Shown: positions 63,282-64,000 of the stretch, piece after piece | Numbering within the stretch: the first letter of the stretch is position 1 | Layout: each line of letters begins with the position of its first letter | Origin: Fragilariopsis cylindrus CCMP1102 | Lineage: Eukaryota; Bacillariophyta; Bacillariophyceae; Bacillariales; Bacillariaceae | Direction of reading: 5' to 3' | Length of the DNA stretch: 64,000 bases | NCBI GenBank assembly: GCA_900095095.1 | Contig: FMBT01000292.1 | Coordinates: 744,001 to 808,000 of the forward strand | Made by a program: the position numbers and the translations under genes | The notes under the pieces: model-generated | Seen by the model: only the letters and a program-made list of their open reading frames with translations | Databases searched by the model: none | Told to the model about the DNA's origin: nothing

Positions 63282-64000
63282 TCATGAAATTTTTATTACT
63301 GTTCCACGTGAGAAGTTGTTTTCATTTTCATTCTTATTACAATTACTTGGAAAAGTATTATAATAATGTCGAATATAGTATGCTAATGGCCATGAATGCA
63401 TCGAATCACCTTGTAATGGTGTAAAGTTATCTACTTTTAATGATTTCGTTACGTCTAAGCAGTAACAATATGGTAATGGTTCATTTGTTGTCGGTACAGG
63501 ATCATCTGTATTAAGAATTTGTACAGCTGTAGTTGCATATTTACCAAAATAATCTCGTCCATAATTTGGTTGGAATATTCCACGACCACAGAATGGATCT
63601 AATAAAGTTAAATTTATATCAATATCAATATCAATATCAATATCAACATCAACATCAACATCAACATCAATACCATCAGTAATTTGTTTTTGTTTTTGTT
63701 GTTGACGATAAACTTCGGTGGCAGCTGCATTGGCAGCAAATCCACCAACCGATATTCCGATGAAATGAATATTACTACTACTACTACTACATGATGTACT
63801 TCCATTACTTTTGTTTTCGTTTCTTTTGTTTTGCCTTTTTTTGTTGTTGTTAATGTTATTGTTGTTGTTATTGTTATTGTCGTTGTTGTTGTTCAGAATA
63901 ACAAGTGCTGCAATAGCCTGTCCAACAACTTCACTATCATAACTTGCGGTAAGAATATTCCCCCTGTATTCTTTCCAATCAACAATAATAGAATTTGGTA
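63282..64000 (-). CDS. Lipase-like alpha/beta hydrolase (partial, 5' part outside window)
   Basis: The minus-strand frame runs from the right edge to TGA at 63284-63282, about 239 residues, so the start is outside. The nucleophile elbow HFIGISVGGFAAN has the GxSxG pattern, and LTLLDPFCGRGIF gives the Asp and FTPLQGDSMHSWPLAYY the His. The spacing resembles the triacylglycerol lipase (class 3 or pancreatic-type) fold. Between the elbow and the Asp strand there is a (V/I)D-repeat from a microsatellite at about 63618-63671. The visible start (PNSIIVDWKEYRGN) is typical of the strand before the lid. Asn- and Ser-runs interrupt the fold. It is single exon as far as seen. Confidence 0.7.
   Translation of the reverse strand, partial: PNSIIVDWKEYRGNILTASYDSEVVGQAIAALVILNNNNDNNNNNNNNINNNKKRQNKRNENKSNGSTSCSSSSSNIHFIGISVGGFAANAAATEVYRQQQKQKQITDGIDVDVDVDVDIDIDIDIDINLTLLDPFCGRGIFQPNYGRDYFGKYATTAVQILNTDDPVPTTNEPLPYCYCLDVTKSLKVDNFTPLQGDSMHSWPLAYYIRHYYNTFPSNCNKNENENNFSRGTVIKIS

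Overview
The window is nuclear DNA of an AT-rich diatom or close relative. The case rests on three things. Genes carry short GT-AG introns of about 75-265 nt. Several gene products (chlorophyll synthase, an IGPS-like enzyme, probably a DEAD-box helicase) begin with a signal peptide followed by an A-F-like transit motif, the bipartite targeting of complex red plastids. Coding regions are rich in Asp, Ser, Thr, Asn and Gln runs. I cannot name the species. No CRISPR array, rRNA or convincing tRNA was seen.

Layout. 0-5 kb: end of a Rec114-like gene, a spliced MBD4-type DNA glycosylase with a zinc-finger-like motif, and a CCCH/REXO-type RNA exonuclease. 5-14 kb: an EEP-family phosphohydrolase, a plastid IGPS-like protein, an uncharacterised secreted or plastid protein and a spliced multi-pass membrane protein. 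14-18 kb: four-exon XPB/ERCC3 helicase of TFIIH, head to head with a two-exon spliceosomal SmG gene. 18-28 kb: an uncharacterised Ser-rich protein, a MITE-like inverted-repeat element, beta'-COP (COPB2) and an uncharacterised basic/acidic membrane protein. 28-37 kb: RAD51-paralogue, three-exon SDR reductase, a Derlin with an added signal peptide (candidate SELMA translocon part), AMMECR1 and a SnoaL/UVR protein. 37-47 kb: organellar DEAD-box helicase divergent from chlorophyll synthase, a glycosyltransferase-like unknown, a protein kinase and the splicing factor MFAP1. 47-50 kb: a Crypton-type tyrosine-recombinase transposon with an intact recombinase ORF and a frameshifted GCR1_C-like tail. 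50-64 kb: TM9SF/EMP70 protein, bZIP factor, armadillo-repeat protein with a CaaX box, peroxisomal-type BioF, a membrane-anchored SASA esterase and the 3' end of a lipase-like gene.

The genes are not operons; most stand alone. Common themes are DNA repair and recombination (MBD4-like, XPB, RAD51 paralogue, Rec114-like), RNA processing (REXO, SmG, MFAP1, DEAD-box), COPI/secretory traffic (COPB2, TM9SF) and plastid function. The most notable hidden signals are the Crypton, the Tc1/mariner-like MITE, a recurring TACAGTA motif upstream of many genes, introns that isolate or split start codons, a 27-nt microexon, and terminal targeting motifs (CaaX on the armadillo protein, SRL on BioF).
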